From: CALODP01 sp942492055
GTDB taxonomy: Bacteria > Bacteroidota > Ignavibacteria > Ignavibacteriales > Melioribacteraceae
NCBI GenBank assembly: GCA_942492055.1
Contig: CALODP010000015.1
Coordinates: forward strand, 744,001-808,000
Direction of reading: 5' to 3'
Length of the DNA: 64,000 bases
The notes beneath the pieces were generated by a model that was given only the letters and a program-made list of their open reading frames with translations, ran no database searches and was not told the origin of the DNA. Both the position numbers and the translations under genes were made by a program. This document shows positions 27,453-37,486 of this stretch, piece after piece (position 1 is the first letter of the stretch; each line of letters begins with the position of its first letter).

Positions 27453-29186
27453 ATGGAATTAATGAAAAACAATGAGACATTTTCCATAAGATTAGGAAAT
27501 CATGTGGAAAGTGTCGAAGAGGCTATAAAGAAAGCCTGTGAGGAGAAAGTAGTTGCAAGGGTATGGAATAAAGATCATACTCTATGGAGCGAAAATCCGG
27601 ATGAAATAACAAATCGATTGGGCTGGTTAGATAGTCCCGCCGAAATGGTAAACGCTATTGAGGAAATAAACTCCGTTGTAAATGAATTACGTTCGGAAGG
27701 CTTTACAAATGCTTTACTATTAGGGATGGGAGGATCCAGTTTGGCTCCGGAAGTTTTCAGAAAAACATTTGGAGTCAGAGAAGGATATATAGATGTAGCA
27801 ATTTTGGATAGTACAAATCCTGCCGCTGTAAAAAAATATTCCGATTCTCTTGATCTAGAAAAAACCGTTTTTATCGTCTCTACAAAGTCGGGAGGAACCG
27901 TAGAAACAATTTCTTTTATGAAATATTTCTACAATCTTACATATAAAGCTTTAGGAAAAGAAAAGGTAGGAAAACATTTTATTGCGATAACAGATCCCGG
28001 CAGCGGACTTCAAAAGATGGCCGAAGATCTTTCTTTCAGGAAAATATTCGTTAATAATCCGGATATAGGGGGAAGATTTTCAAGCTTATCCTATTTTGGT
28101 CTTGTTCCAGCCGCAATGATCGGTTTGAGTCTCGACGCGATTATCGCGAGAGCGGATAGAATGATGAAATCGTCCAAACTGGGAACGCTCGAAGATATCA
28201 GCGCTAATTCCTCCGCGATCCTCGGTATAATTCTCGGAATTTTGGGAGAAGAGGGGAAAGATAAAATAACCTACGTAGCTTCCAAACAACTATCATTTTT
28301 TATCCCTTGGATCGAACAATTAATTGCGGAGAGTACGGGAAAAGTAGGAAAAGGACTTTTGCCTATAGAAGGAGAAGAAATTTTGGAATTCTCCGATTAT
28401 TCCGAAGATAGATTGTTCGTTTATATGCATTTGAAGAATGATGACCCCTATTCCGATAAAATGAAAGAATTTGCCGAAGAAGGTTTCCCTGTTATTACGA
28501 TTTCTTTGGATGATCTCTACGAAATCGGGGCAGAGTATTTCAGATGGGAATTTGCCACCGCAATCGCTTCATGGGTGATGAAAATTCATCCTTTCGATCA
28601 GCCAAATGTGGAATCGGCAAAGATAGAAGCAAGGGCAATGATGGCAAAGTATACTGAAACCGGAAAGCTTCCTAAGCTTACTCCGACTTTTGCGGAACAA
28701 GGAATTGAATACTATTCCGATATAAAAGCTGATTCGGTAGACCAATTAATGGAAAAATTCTTCGAAAAAATCAGACCGGGAGATGAAAACGGTAAAGGGC
28801 GCAGTTATATTTCCGTGCAAGCGTATCTCCTCGATTCCGTAAAAAACGAAGAGGCATTGAAAGAATTGCGCTTGAGAATCCAGCAAAAATTCGGATGCGC
28901 TACAACTTTAGGATTTGGGCCGAGATTTCTTCATTCGACAGGACAACTCCATAAAGGGGACGCGGGAAATGGTCTCTTTATTCAAATAACTTCCAAACAC
29001 GCAAACGATTTGAATGTACCGGAGGAACCGGTAAGTGATTGCTCGGCCTATTCTTTCGGAACATTAGTAGACGCGCAGGCCTTGGGAGATCGCCAGGCAT
29101 TATTAAATAATAATAGAAATCTGATTCGAATTACTCTTTCGGAAAACAATGCCGAAGATATTTCGAAAATCATAGAATTGATCTGA
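27453..29186 (+). CDS. pgi: Glucose-6-phosphate isomerase
   Basis: A 577-residue cytosolic enzyme interconverting glucose-6-phosphate and fructose-6-phosphate. Key segments: LLLGMGGSSLAPEVFR, the phosphate-binding STKSGGTVET (about residues 143-152), GGRFSSLSYFGLVP and LHSTGQLHKG near the C-terminus. It matches the isomerase half of the transaldolase/isomerase fusion seen in some bacteria; here no transaldolase is fused. ATG 27453 with GAGG five bases upstream is preferred over the in-frame ATG at 27462. Directly downstream of the decayed pgl. Confidence 0.9.
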   Translation: MELMKNNETFSIRLGNHVESVEEAIKKACEEKVVARVWNKDHTLWSENPDEITNRLGWLDSPAEMVNAIEEINSVVNELRSEGFTNALLLGMGGSSLAPEVFRKTFGVREGYIDVAILDSTNPAAVKKYSDSLDLEKTVFIVSTKSGGTVETISFMKYFYNLTYKALGKEKVGKHFIAITDPGSGLQKMAEDLSFRKIFVNNPDIGGRFSSLSYFGLVPAAMIGLSLDAIIARADRMMKSSKLGTLEDISANSSAILGIILGILGEEGKDKITYVASKQLSFFIPWIEQLIAESTGKVGKGLLPIEGEEILEFSDYSEDRLFVYMHLKNDDPYSDKMKEFAEEGFPVITISLDDLYEIGAEYFRWEFATAIASWVMKIHPFDQPNVESAKIEARAMMAKYTETGKLPKLTPTFAEQGIEYYSDIKADSVDQLMEKFFEKIRPGDENGKGRSYISVQAYLLDSVKNEEALKELRLRIQQKFGCATTLGFGPRFLHSTGQLHKGDAGNGLFIQITSKHANDLNVPEEPVSDCSAYSFGTLVDAQALGDRQALLNNNRNLIRITLSENNAEDISKIIELI

Positions 29187-29200
29187 TTTTAAGTATCAAC

Positions 29201-29242
29201 GAGGCTTTGTGAGATTACCCTTACGAAGCCTCTGTATTTTTT
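29201..29242 (+). terminator. Intrinsic terminator after pgi
   Basis: GAGGCTTTGT (29201-29210) pairs with ACGAAGCCTC (29223-29232), 10 bp with one G-U, followed by TGTATTTTTT. Confidence 0.85.
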
Positions 29243-29423
29243 CTCTTTTCTTATTTCCTCACTTTTCCAATCTTAAAATCTTACCTTGTTTCTGATAAAT
29301 GACCATATTTGTGAAAAATAATCATTAGTATTTCTGCACTATTGTAATAATACTAATATGTAATTATTTACCCTTTAGAAAATATTCTTTAGATTTGGGC
29401 ATCATTTTACGGAATTATTAAAT

Positions 29424-30656
29424 ATGAAATATGCTGAAATCTCGAAAATAGCCTTTACCTCACTAATTTCTAATAAACTCAGATCATCTTTGACGATACT
29501 CGGTATTGTTGTGGGAATCTTTTCGATTATCACAATAAGCACGGTTATTTCCATGGTGCAATCGAGCATTGAATCAGGGACTTCTTTCTTGGGGCAAAAC
29601 ACGTTTCAAGTACAAAAATGGCCGGCAGTTAGAACCGGAGGGAGCGGAGATTGGAAAAAATACAGAAACCGCAAAAACATTGAGCTTGATGAGTTTTATG
29701 AGTTGAAAGAGAAATTAACCGACTCGAAATCTCTGGCGGCTACCGTAGGGAAATGGGGAGTAGTCTTAAAAAACGGAAGCGAAAAAACAAATCCCAACGT
29801 TTCCATAGAGGGAGTTACACCGGAAGCATTTGTAACACACGACTGGAATGTTACTAGCGGACGGGCCTTTAATTACAATGAACTCCAAAGAGGAGAAAAT
29901 ATAATTGTTTTGGGGGCGGATGTAGCGAGAAAATTATTTAAGTACGAAAATCCTGTGGATAGAGAAATTAGTCTCGATGGGCGTAAACTAAGAGTAATAG
30001 GAGTACTTGAAGATAAAGGGGAAGTATTCGGGCAATCAACCGGTAATTTCGCCATAATTCCTATCTCAACTTTCAAAAGCTACTACGGACTTCGCCGAAG
30101 AAGCATAAGCATTTCGGTGATGGCATTTGGTCGTGGAGATTACAACGATCTAATGGTAAAAGCCGAAGGAGCCTTAAGAACAATCAGAAAAGTTCCTGCC
30201 GGAGATGATAACGATTTTGAGATAATATCCAACGAATCAATTCTCGGACAAATAAATAACATTACCGCAAGTTTCAGAATAGGGGCGTTTGCCATTGCCG
30301 CTATCGCTTTGTTTGCCGCGGGAGTGGGAATTATGAATATTATGTTGGTTTCAGTTACGGAGAGAACAAAGGAAATAGGAGTGCGAAAAGCAATCGGGGC
30401 GAAGCGAAGAAACATTCTGGTCCAGTTTATTGTTGAGGCAGTTACTCTATGTCTGGTGGGAGGCCTGATCGGGATAATATTCGGGGTGATTACCGGAAAT
30501 ATTGTCGGATTGCTGATGAAAGCACAGATTACTATCCCGATCGGATGGATTACAGTAGGAATGTTGCTTTGTGTGGGAATAGGAGTTTTATTCGGCACAT
30601 ACCCTGCATATAAAGCCGCAAACCTCGATCCTATAGAAGCGCTGAGATTCGAGTAA
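29424..30656 (+). CDS. MacB/FtsX-type ABC transporter permease
   Basis: A 410-residue inner-membrane protein. An N-terminal transmembrane helix (LRSSLTILGIVVGIFSIITI) is followed by a periplasmic MacB_PCD domain (about residues 50-245) and three C-terminal helices forming the FtsX domain, with RTKEIGVRKAIGAKRRNILVQF before the second. No ATPase, MFP or TolC partner is adjacent, so its partner is elsewhere. Substrate is unknown. No clear ribosome site precedes ATG 29424; the gene follows a terminator and is followed by a 155-bp gap. Confidence 0.85.
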   Translation: MKYAEISKIAFTSLISNKLRSSLTILGIVVGIFSIITISTVISMVQSSIESGTSFLGQNTFQVQKWPAVRTGGSGDWKKYRNRKNIELDEFYELKEKLTDSKSLAATVGKWGVVLKNGSEKTNPNVSIEGVTPEAFVTHDWNVTSGRAFNYNELQRGENIIVLGADVARKLFKYENPVDREISLDGRKLRVIGVLEDKGEVFGQSTGNFAIIPISTFKSYYGLRRRSISISVMAFGRGDYNDLMVKAEGALRTIRKVPAGDDNDFEIISNESILGQINNITASFRIGAFAIAAIALFAAGVGIMNIMLVSVTERTKEIGVRKAIGAKRRNILVQFIVEAVTLCLVGGLIGIIFGVITGNIVGLLMKAQITIPIGWITVGMLLCVGIGVLFGTYPAYKAANLDPIEALRFE

Positions 30657-30811
30657 TATGTTTTCTTGATATTTATATTAGCCTTGCGATAATTTCGATC
30701 TCGGTTTAGATTTATTTTTTATCTTTATTGTAGCTGGAAATTATCGCGGGGATTTCCGAAAGACAATTCCTTATTCCAAATTAAAATTACTTCTACTGAG
30801 TGTTCGCGTAA

Positions 30812-33800
30812 GTGAAAAAATTATCTTTATCCATAGCGTTGTTTCTAATTATTCTCCCAAGTCTTGTAAGCTTTGCGCAAGATCCTTTTTTTTCTATTAC
30901 GCGTGTAGATACTTTCGTTATTAATCTTGAGAATCATTACGAGCTGAAAGCTATATCAGTTATTCCACTTAGCGAAAAAATCAGATTGATGAACAGAGTC
31001 CTCCCCCGATCCGAATATAAGATCGATTATACGCAAAATTCTTTCTCTCTTTCCGATTCCCTGAAATATTCCATATTCGATACCCTGTATGTATCATATC
31101 GCTCTCCAATGATCGATTTGAATAAGGAATATTTCCGCAGGAAGCTGGTTGTTAAATTCGACGAAACAATGAAAGATTCGATAATGCTTTTGAAAACCGA
31201 AACATCCTCTTTTAGCACGGAATCGATTTTCGGAAGGGATATTCAAAAGAGCGGCGCGATAATCAGAGGATTTACGGTAGGGACAAATAAAGATTTTTCT
31301 CTTAACAGCGGATTGCGCCTATCCCTTTCGGGGAAATTATCAGACGATATAGAAATCGTGGCTGCGTTAACAGATGAAAATACTCCTATTCAGCCGGAAG
31401 GGAACACGGAAACTTTGGATGAACTGGATAAAGTTTTTATTCAGGTAAAACACCCTAACGCGACCGGTACATTCGGAGATTATGATCTTAGAGAATCAAT
31501 AGGGGAATTCGGAAAGATAAATAGAAAACTACAAGGGCTAAAAGCGGAAGCCCGATACGGAAACTACGAAACCACCGTAGCAATCGCCTCTTCTCGAGGA
31601 GAATACAATTCAATGGAATTTAGCGGAACGGACGGTAATCAAGGTCCGTATAGACTAACCGGAAAGAACAATGAACGGGAAATCATTGTGATTGCCGGTA
31701 GCGAAAAAGTATTTATTGACGGGTTGCAATTAAAAAGGGGAGAGGATAACGATTATACGATTGAATACTCAACCGGTGAAATAACTTTCACTCCTAAGAA
31801 ATTGATAACATCGGCAAGCAGAATCACTGTGGATTTCGAATATACGGTACAACAATATCAAAGAAACATTTTCGGAGCCAATTTCAAATCGAAGTTCTTT
31901 GACGATCGATTAGGGATAAAATTGAATTTCTTTCAAGAGGCAGACGATAAAGATAATACTCTCGAGATGTCTTTGTCCGATCAGGATAAAGAAACACTCG
32001 CGCAAGCCGGAGACGACCGAAACAAGAGCCTAATATCGGGAGTAACTTTGGCCAGAATAGATTCAACCGGAAAACGAAACGGATCTTACTCAAAGATCGA
32101 TACAACTGTCAATGGTGAGGAATATTCCTATTACAGATATGAGCCTAATGAAGAATCTGCCATATACTACGTAACATTTTCATACGTGGGGGAAGGGAAA
32201 GGAGATTATCGGAAAGAGAGTTTGGGTAATTATAAATTTACAGGGATAGGGCAAGGGAACTATCTTCCCGTAAGGTATCTTCCGATGCCGGAAATTAAGC
32301 AAATAGGAAACATAGTTATTAATGCCGAGCCTTGGAAAAATTTGAGACTGGGATTTGAATTTGCCGGGAGTAGCTGGGATAAAAACCGATTTTCCGACGT
32401 TGATGATAAAGATAATTTCGGTCATGCTCGCAATATTACTCTTAACTATCAAACCGATAATCTGAAAGTAGGATCTTCCGATTTGGGTAAGTTTGGTTTC
32501 TCTTTGCGCGATAGATTTGTCGATAGGAGATTTACAAGTCTCGACCGCTTCAATCAGGTAGAATTTAACAGGGATTACAATATTTCCGAGCAGATAAACG
32601 CCGATGAAGTTTTAAGAGAAGCAGGAATTAATTATCAGCCGGTTGAAGAATTAAATGTGAGTTTCGATTACGGATTACTGGAAAAGGGGAATAAACTAAA
32701 ATCGAACAGATATATCGGGAAAACAGATTACAACGGAAAATATTACGGCGGTAATTATCAAATAGATTACGTAGATACCAAAAGTGGAAATCTGAAGAGT
32801 AATTGGGCTAAGCATAACGGCGGAGTATTCGTGCAATATTCTCTATTTAAGCCGGGAGTTAACTTTATCTATGAAAAGAAAAAAGATTACCGCATGGGAA
32901 AAGATTCCCTCTTAAACGGTAGCCATGAATACAAAGAGATTATTCCTTTTCTGGAATTGGTAAATATAAAAGGATTAACTCTCGGAGGAAGATATTCCTA
33001 CCGCGAAGAGGCATTTCCGGTAATGGGAGAATTGGAAAAAGAATCGGAAGCGAGATCGCAAAGTTTGGAGGGAGAATATCGTCCTTCTTCGCAACTTTCC
33101 ACGGCAATGAGTTTTACCTACAGAGAAAAAGAATATACAAAGATCTTTAAGGAACAAGGGCGCCTCGATAACGAAACCTATCTTATACGCTCGCAAACAA
33201 GATTCAATCTTTGGGATCGTTTTCTTACGAGTGATATTTTTTACGAAGCTGCTACGGAAAAAACCGCGAGACTCGAAAGAATTTTCGTTCGTGTTCAACA
33301 AGGGCGGGGTAATTATATTTATCTCGGTGATCTTAATAATAACGGTATCGCCGACGAAGAGGAATTCGAGCCGACAATCTTCGAAGGAGATTACATTCTA
33401 AGGACATTGCCGACGGATGAATTATTTCCGGTAATAGATCTTAAAGCAAGCACTCGTTGGAAACTCGATTTCGCCAAAGTTTTCAAAGGATATTCCTTTA
33501 CTCAAAAACTTCTGCAAAAAATATCTACCGAAACTTTACTTCGTGTTGAGGAGAATACAAAGGATGAAAATCTGCTTGATATTCTTATGCTCGATTTCAA
33601 TAAATATCTCAATCCGGAAAATACTATGAGAGGATCTAATCTTATTCAGCAAGATCTTTTCTACAATAAGAACAAAAGGGATTTTTCTCTAAGATTCAGA
33701 TATATTCAGCGGAATAATCTTAATCAGTTCAGCGGAGGAACGGAAAAAGGATATTTCAGAGAAAGAGGAGCCAGGGTAAGATTCGCGTTGGGAAGGGAAG

Positions 33801-34276
33801 TTGCCAATCAAACGGAGTTCATTAATCAAACAGATAATGTAACATCCAAGAACGCTACAAATCGAGCAAGAGAAGTTTTGTCCAATGAAATCTCAACCGA
33901 TTTTTCATATCGTCCGGTTAATAATGTAGAATTCGGATTTACTATTAAATCCGCCTCAATTGAGGATAAACTACCGGAAGAACCTACAATCATAGATAGA
34001 AATTCGCAACAATTGCGATTTACTCTTTCCTTTGCCGGAAGAGGACGTTTGAGAATAGAAGGGGAAAGAAACGAACTTGTCTCCTCCGGAGGAGATAATT
34101 CAATTCCATTCGAGATAACACGCGGAGATGTTATCGGAAAGAATTATATCTGGAGATTAAATTTCGATTACAAAATTTCCGGAAATCTGCAGACTACTGT
34201 CGGATATAACGGCAGAAAACAAGGGCACGGAAAGATTGTTCATCTGATGCGTGCCGAAGCCAGAGCGTTTTTCTAA
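30812..34276 (+). CDS. Large putative outer-membrane beta-barrel protein
   Basis: A 1154-residue exported protein with a signal peptide ending near SFAQD. An N-terminal beta domain (about residues 25-130) precedes a region with GPYRLTGKNNEREIIVIAG and VFIDGLQLKRGEDNDYTIEYSTGEITFT, motifs I associate with large FCB-group surface proteins. The remaining ~800 residues alternate aromatic and polar residues in long strands and turns, as in outer-membrane barrels, and the chain ends in Phe-Phe. A GDLNNNGIADEEEF stretch could bind calcium. Start codon is GTG at 30812. It is first of a run with NUDIX, PfkB, mtnA, recO and degP genes. Exact function is unknown. Confidence 0.75.
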   Translation: MKKLSLSIALFLIILPSLVSFAQDPFFSITRVDTFVINLENHYELKAISVIPLSEKIRLMNRVLPRSEYKIDYTQNSFSLSDSLKYSIFDTLYVSYRSPMIDLNKEYFRRKLVVKFDETMKDSIMLLKTETSSFSTESIFGRDIQKSGAIIRGFTVGTNKDFSLNSGLRLSLSGKLSDDIEIVAALTDENTPIQPEGNTETLDELDKVFIQVKHPNATGTFGDYDLRESIGEFGKINRKLQGLKAEARYGNYETTVAIASSRGEYNSMEFSGTDGNQGPYRLTGKNNEREIIVIAGSEKVFIDGLQLKRGEDNDYTIEYSTGEITFTPKKLITSASRITVDFEYTVQQYQRNIFGANFKSKFFDDRLGIKLNFFQEADDKDNTLEMSLSDQDKETLAQAGDDRNKSLISGVTLARIDSTGKRNGSYSKIDTTVNGEEYSYYRYEPNEESAIYYVTFSYVGEGKGDYRKESLGNYKFTGIGQGNYLPVRYLPMPEIKQIGNIVINAEPWKNLRLGFEFAGSSWDKNRFSDVDDKDNFGHARNITLNYQTDNLKVGSSDLGKFGFSLRDRFVDRRFTSLDRFNQVEFNRDYNISEQINADEVLREAGINYQPVEELNVSFDYGLLEKGNKLKSNRYIGKTDYNGKYYGGNYQIDYVDTKSGNLKSNWAKHNGGVFVQYSLFKPGVNFIYEKKKDYRMGKDSLLNGSHEYKEIIPFLELVNIKGLTLGGRYSYREEAFPVMGELEKESEARSQSLEGEYRPSSQLSTAMSFTYREKEYTKIFKEQGRLDNETYLIRSQTRFNLWDRFLTSDIFYEAATEKTARLERIFVRVQQGRGNYIYLGDLNNNGIADEEEFEPTIFEGDYILRTLPTDELFPVIDLKASTRWKLDFAKVFKGYSFTQKLLQKISTETLLRVEENTKDENLLDILMLDFNKYLNPENTMRGSNLIQQDLFYNKNKRDFSLRFRYIQRNNLNQFSGGTEKGYFRERGARVRFALGREVANQTEFINQTDNVTSKNATNRAREVLSNEISTDFSYRPVNNVEFGFTIKSASIEDKLPEEPTIIDRNSQQLRFTLSFAGRGRLRIEGERNELVSSGGDNSIPFEITRGDVIGKNYIWRLNFDYKISGNLQTTVGYNGRKQGHGKIVHLMRAEARAFF

Positions 34277-34285
34277 GGAGGTATT

Positions 34286-34759
34286 ATGAAAGTAAAATCC
34301 AATCTGATTGAAGCCCACATCATTGCCAAAACCGTAGAAGGAATCCGTTTTCTCCTCCTTAAGAGAAGTAAATATGAAATTTATCCGGATGTATGGCAAA
34401 TGGTTACGGGGACCGTAAAAGAGAATGAAAAAGGATATGAGGCGGCAATAAGGGAGATAAAGGAAGAAACAGGATTGAACCCGGAAAGAATGTGGGTAGT
34501 ACCTAATGTAAACTCATTTTATAATCCTTCGGATGATTCCGTTTGCCTCGTTCCGGTATTTGTCGCAATGGTTTCGGGAAATGAAAATGTGAAAATTTCC
34601 GAGGAGCATTCCGATTATAAATGGGTAGATGAGGAAGAAGCGAAAAAATTATTGGCGTGGCGGGGACAAAGAAAATCGGTGGAAACAATAAGAGAATATT
34701 TTACCGAGGGGAACAGTTTCCTTAAATTTGTACAATTAGAAATTTCTAAGGAAAGATAA
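34286..34759 (+). CDS. NUDIX hydrolase
   Basis: A 157-residue cytosolic enzyme with a canonical Nudix box, GTVKENEKGYEAAIREIKEETG (G-x5-E-x7-REUxEE), around residues 42-64. These residues bind divalent metal and hydrolyse nucleoside diphosphate-linked substrates. The size and the WQMVTGTV segment resemble dihydroneopterin-triphosphate pyrophosphatases (NudB type), but folate genes are not nearby, so the substrate is open. AGGAGG lies just upstream of the ATG and the gene is 9 bp after the big outer-membrane protein gene. Confidence 0.88.
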   Translation: MKVKSNLIEAHIIAKTVEGIRFLLLKRSKYEIYPDVWQMVTGTVKENEKGYEAAIREIKEETGLNPERMWVVPNVNSFYNPSDDSVCLVPVFVAMVSGNENVKISEEHSDYKWVDEEEAKKLLAWRGQRKSVETIREYFTEGNSFLKFVQLEISKER

Positions 34760-34814
34760 TTTTCTTAAATTTGCGGTTGGGTCTATTATAGAAAAATAAT
34801 AACGGAGATAAAAA

Positions 34815-35732
34815 TTGAGTTTATTGGTAGTTGGTTCGGTTGCTTTGGATAGTATAGAAACTTCTGTGGGAAAAGTTGATGACGCTTTAGGCGGTTCGGC
34901 AACTTATATATCCCTGGCATCAAGTTATTTTACAAGCCCAATTAATCTGGTTGGCGTTGTGGGGGATGATTTCGGTAAAGAGCATATAAAGATGCTCGAA
35001 GAACACAAAATCAACCTGGACGGCCTTCAAGTAATAGAAGGTGGAAAAACATTCCGATGGGGTGGAAAATACCATACGGATATGAACGAAAGAGATACTC
35101 TTTTCACGGAACTGGGAGTATTCGAAAATTTTAATCCGATTATTCCCGAAAAATGGAGAGAGAGCGAATTTGTAATGTTAGGTAATATAATGCCTGCTTT
35201 GCAAACAAACGTCCTCGATCAAATGAAAAAGAAACCGTTTGTTGTCTGCGATACAATGAACTTATGGATAGATATAGCAAAAGAAGATCTTCTCGAAGTT
35301 ATTAAGAGAGTAAGTGTTTTGATTATTAACGATTCCGAAGCGAAAATGATAGCGAACGAATCGAACGTAATTAAAGCGGCTAAGATAATAAAGGAAATGG
35401 GTCCCGAATATTTGATAATCAAAAAAGGGGAACACGGAGCCCTTCTGTTCGGAGAAGGAAAAATATTTTCCGCTCCTGCTTATCCTATTGAGTCCTTATT
35501 CGATCCTACGGGAGCCGGAGATACATTTGCCGGTGGATTTATCGGATATCTTCACAAAACCAACGATACAAGCTTCGAAAATATGAAGAGAGCCGTAATC
35601 TACGGTAGCGCGGCCGCTTCTTTCTGTTGCGAGAAATTTAGTACACAAGGTTTGGAAGGAAAATCGGAAGAGGAAATTCATTCCAGATTCCTCGAATTTT
35701 TGGAATTATCACGAGTTCAAGATGACAAATAG
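34815..35732 (+). CDS. PfkB-family sugar kinase
   Basis: A 305-residue ribokinase-like kinase. It has the N-terminal glycine motif LGGSATYISLASSYF, VVGDDFG, and the C-terminal signature DPTGAGDTFAGGF whose aspartate is the catalytic base. The start is TTG 34815 with GGAG upstream. Its last 11 bases overlap the start of mtnA, so the two are translationally coupled. This pairing suggests it phosphorylates a 5-thio- or 5-deoxy-sugar in a salvage path, but that is inference; the sequence shows only the family. Confidence 0.85.
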   Translation: MSLLVVGSVALDSIETSVGKVDDALGGSATYISLASSYFTSPINLVGVVGDDFGKEHIKMLEEHKINLDGLQVIEGGKTFRWGGKYHTDMNERDTLFTELGVFENFNPIIPEKWRESEFVMLGNIMPALQTNVLDQMKKKPFVVCDTMNLWIDIAKEDLLEVIKRVSVLIINDSEAKMIANESNVIKAAKIIKEMGPEYLIIKKGEHGALLFGEGKIFSAPAYPIESLFDPTGAGDTFAGGFIGYLHKTNDTSFENMKRAVIYGSAAASFCCEKFSTQGLEGKSEEEIHSRFLEFLELSRVQDDK

Positions 35733-36726
35733 TTTCAAATGTATCGAATTCAAGGATGATGCCCTCATCCTTATCGATCAGACCAAATTGCCTCTGGAAG
35801 AGGTTTATATTAAATCGGATGATTACGAAAGAATCGCTCTTTCCATAGAACGTCTGGAAGTGCGCGGAGCTCCGGCAATTGGAGTCTCGGCAGCTTATGC
35901 CCTTGCTTTGGCTATGAAAGGGGTAAATGAACGGAAAGAAGAAGTCTTTAAGAAAGCGTTCGATCGATTGGCGGCTACACGTCCGACTGCCGTAAATCTT
36001 TTCTGGGCATTGGAAGAGATGAAGCAGACATACGAGGTTAATTCCGATAAGGAGAATATCTACGAAATACTCCTCGAAAAAGCTAAGGAAATTCATCGGG
36101 ATGATATTAAGAAATGCGATAACATAGCTAAGAACGGAATGGAAATTTTTCCGGAAAACGCGAACGTATTAACACATTGTAATACGGGACAACTGGCAAC
36201 AGGTGGCGGGGGAACCGCTTTCTATGTAATACAAAAAGGATTTGAGGCAGGAAAGGTGAAATATGTCTATTCCGACGAAACCCGTCCTCTTTTGCAAGGA
36301 AGCCGGCTAACCGCGTTCGAACTTGATAAAGCAGGAATTCCTTTCTCTATGATTACCGATTCTACCGCTGCTTTCGCGATGAAGCAAGGAAAGATCGATT
36401 TGGTAATTACTGGGGCGGATAGAATTGCCGCGAACGGAGATACTGCCAATAAGATCGGGACATATAATGTGGCTGTTTTATGTAAGCATCATAATATTCC
36501 TTTTTACATAGCGGCTCCTACAAGCACAATTGATAAATCTATTCCGGACGGATCTCACATAAAAATAGAGGAACGGGGAAAAGAAGAAATATCTCGTATC
36601 AAAGATGTAAGAGTAACCAGAGAAGAATATAATGTATATTCTCCCGCCTTCGACGTTACTCCGAACGAATTGATTGCCGGAATTATAACAGAGGAAAAAT
36701 TACATAAACCACCTTATCGGTTTTAA
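35722..36726 (+). CDS. mtnA: Methylthioribose-1-phosphate isomerase
   Basis: A 334-residue enzyme of the MtnA/eIF2B-alpha-like family, which isomerises 5-methylthioribose-1-phosphate to the ribulose form in methionine salvage. Seen in the sequence: VRGAPAIGVSAAYALAL, LTHCNTGQLATGG with the catalytic cysteine, and TGADRIAANGDTANKIGT with the catalytic aspartate. It overlaps the PfkB gene by 11 bp and recO by one base (TAATG). Relatives act on 5-deoxyribose-1-phosphate, so the substrate may differ. No mtnB-D or mtnP is visible here. Confidence 0.92.
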   Translation: MTNSFKCIEFKDDALILIDQTKLPLEEVYIKSDDYERIALSIERLEVRGAPAIGVSAAYALALAMKGVNERKEEVFKKAFDRLAATRPTAVNLFWALEEMKQTYEVNSDKENIYEILLEKAKEIHRDDIKKCDNIAKNGMEIFPENANVLTHCNTGQLATGGGGTAFYVIQKGFEAGKVKYVYSDETRPLLQGSRLTAFELDKAGIPFSMITDSTAAFAMKQGKIDLVITGADRIAANGDTANKIGTYNVAVLCKHHNIPFYIAAPTSTIDKSIPDGSHIKIEERGKEEISRIKDVRVTREEYNVYSPAFDVTPNELIAGIITEEKLHKPPYRF

Positions 36727-37463
36727 TGGCTGAGATAAAAAAAACTAGGGGACTGGTACTAAGAAAGCTCAATTATAGTAATACCAGTAAGATTGTTACA
36801 ATCTTTACGGAAGATTACGGAAAGATGGCTTTCTTTGTTAAAGGGGGCCGAAGCTCCAAATCCAAAACCGGGAACCTTGTAGATGTTTTAAATATGATCG
36901 AAGTGGTCTTCTATCAAAAAGAAGGCCGCGACGTTCAACAACTTTCCCAGGCTTCTCTGATTGCTCACTTTCCGATGATAAAGGAAGACCTGGAGAAGAT
37001 AAAATATTCCTCGGCGATTATTGAGCTCCTTAACAAGCTTATGCTCGAAAACGAAGCGAATCATCGTCTTTTCAGAGGAGTAGAAAGAATACTCACCCTG
37101 ATTAATAAAGGGGAGAACCAACCTAAATATCTGTTCGCCAAATTCTTTATATTTCTTCTCGAAGAACTCGGTTATGCCATTCAAAATGAAAAATGCGCCG
37201 ATTGTCATAAAGAGCTGATTCCCGGCAGAAGAACCTTCTATAATTACGAAAGAGGATTCGTTTGTGAGGAATGCGCTCCCGACACAATTATATCTTTTGA
37301 ATTTTCGGCGGAACTTTTCAAACTTCTCTCTTGTCTAAGCAACAAAAATAACAACATTAGTTATAACGACGGCGATTTGGAACAAATAATAAAATTTCTC
37401 GAGAAATATTTAACATGGCACGTCGAAGACTTTAAGTCTATAAACTCATTAAAAATGTTATAA
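36726..37463 (+). CDS. recO: DNA repair protein RecO
   Basis: A 245-residue recombination mediator that loads RecA with RecR at gaps. It has the N-terminal OB fold (KTRGLVLRKLNYSNTSKIVTIFTEDYG), a helical middle and a zinc-ribbon with CADCHKEL and FVCEECAP. Length and order are normal for the family. Start ATG overlaps the mtnA stop. Confidence 0.94.
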   Translation: MAEIKKTRGLVLRKLNYSNTSKIVTIFTEDYGKMAFFVKGGRSSKSKTGNLVDVLNMIEVVFYQKEGRDVQQLSQASLIAHFPMIKEDLEKIKYSSAIIELLNKLMLENEANHRLFRGVERILTLINKGENQPKYLFAKFFIFLLEELGYAIQNEKCADCHKELIPGRRTFYNYERGFVCEECAPDTIISFEFSAELFKLLSCLSNKNNNISYNDGDLEQIIKFLEKYLTWHVEDFKSINSLKML

Positions 37464-37486
37464 GCTATCAAAACTAGAGGAATAAA

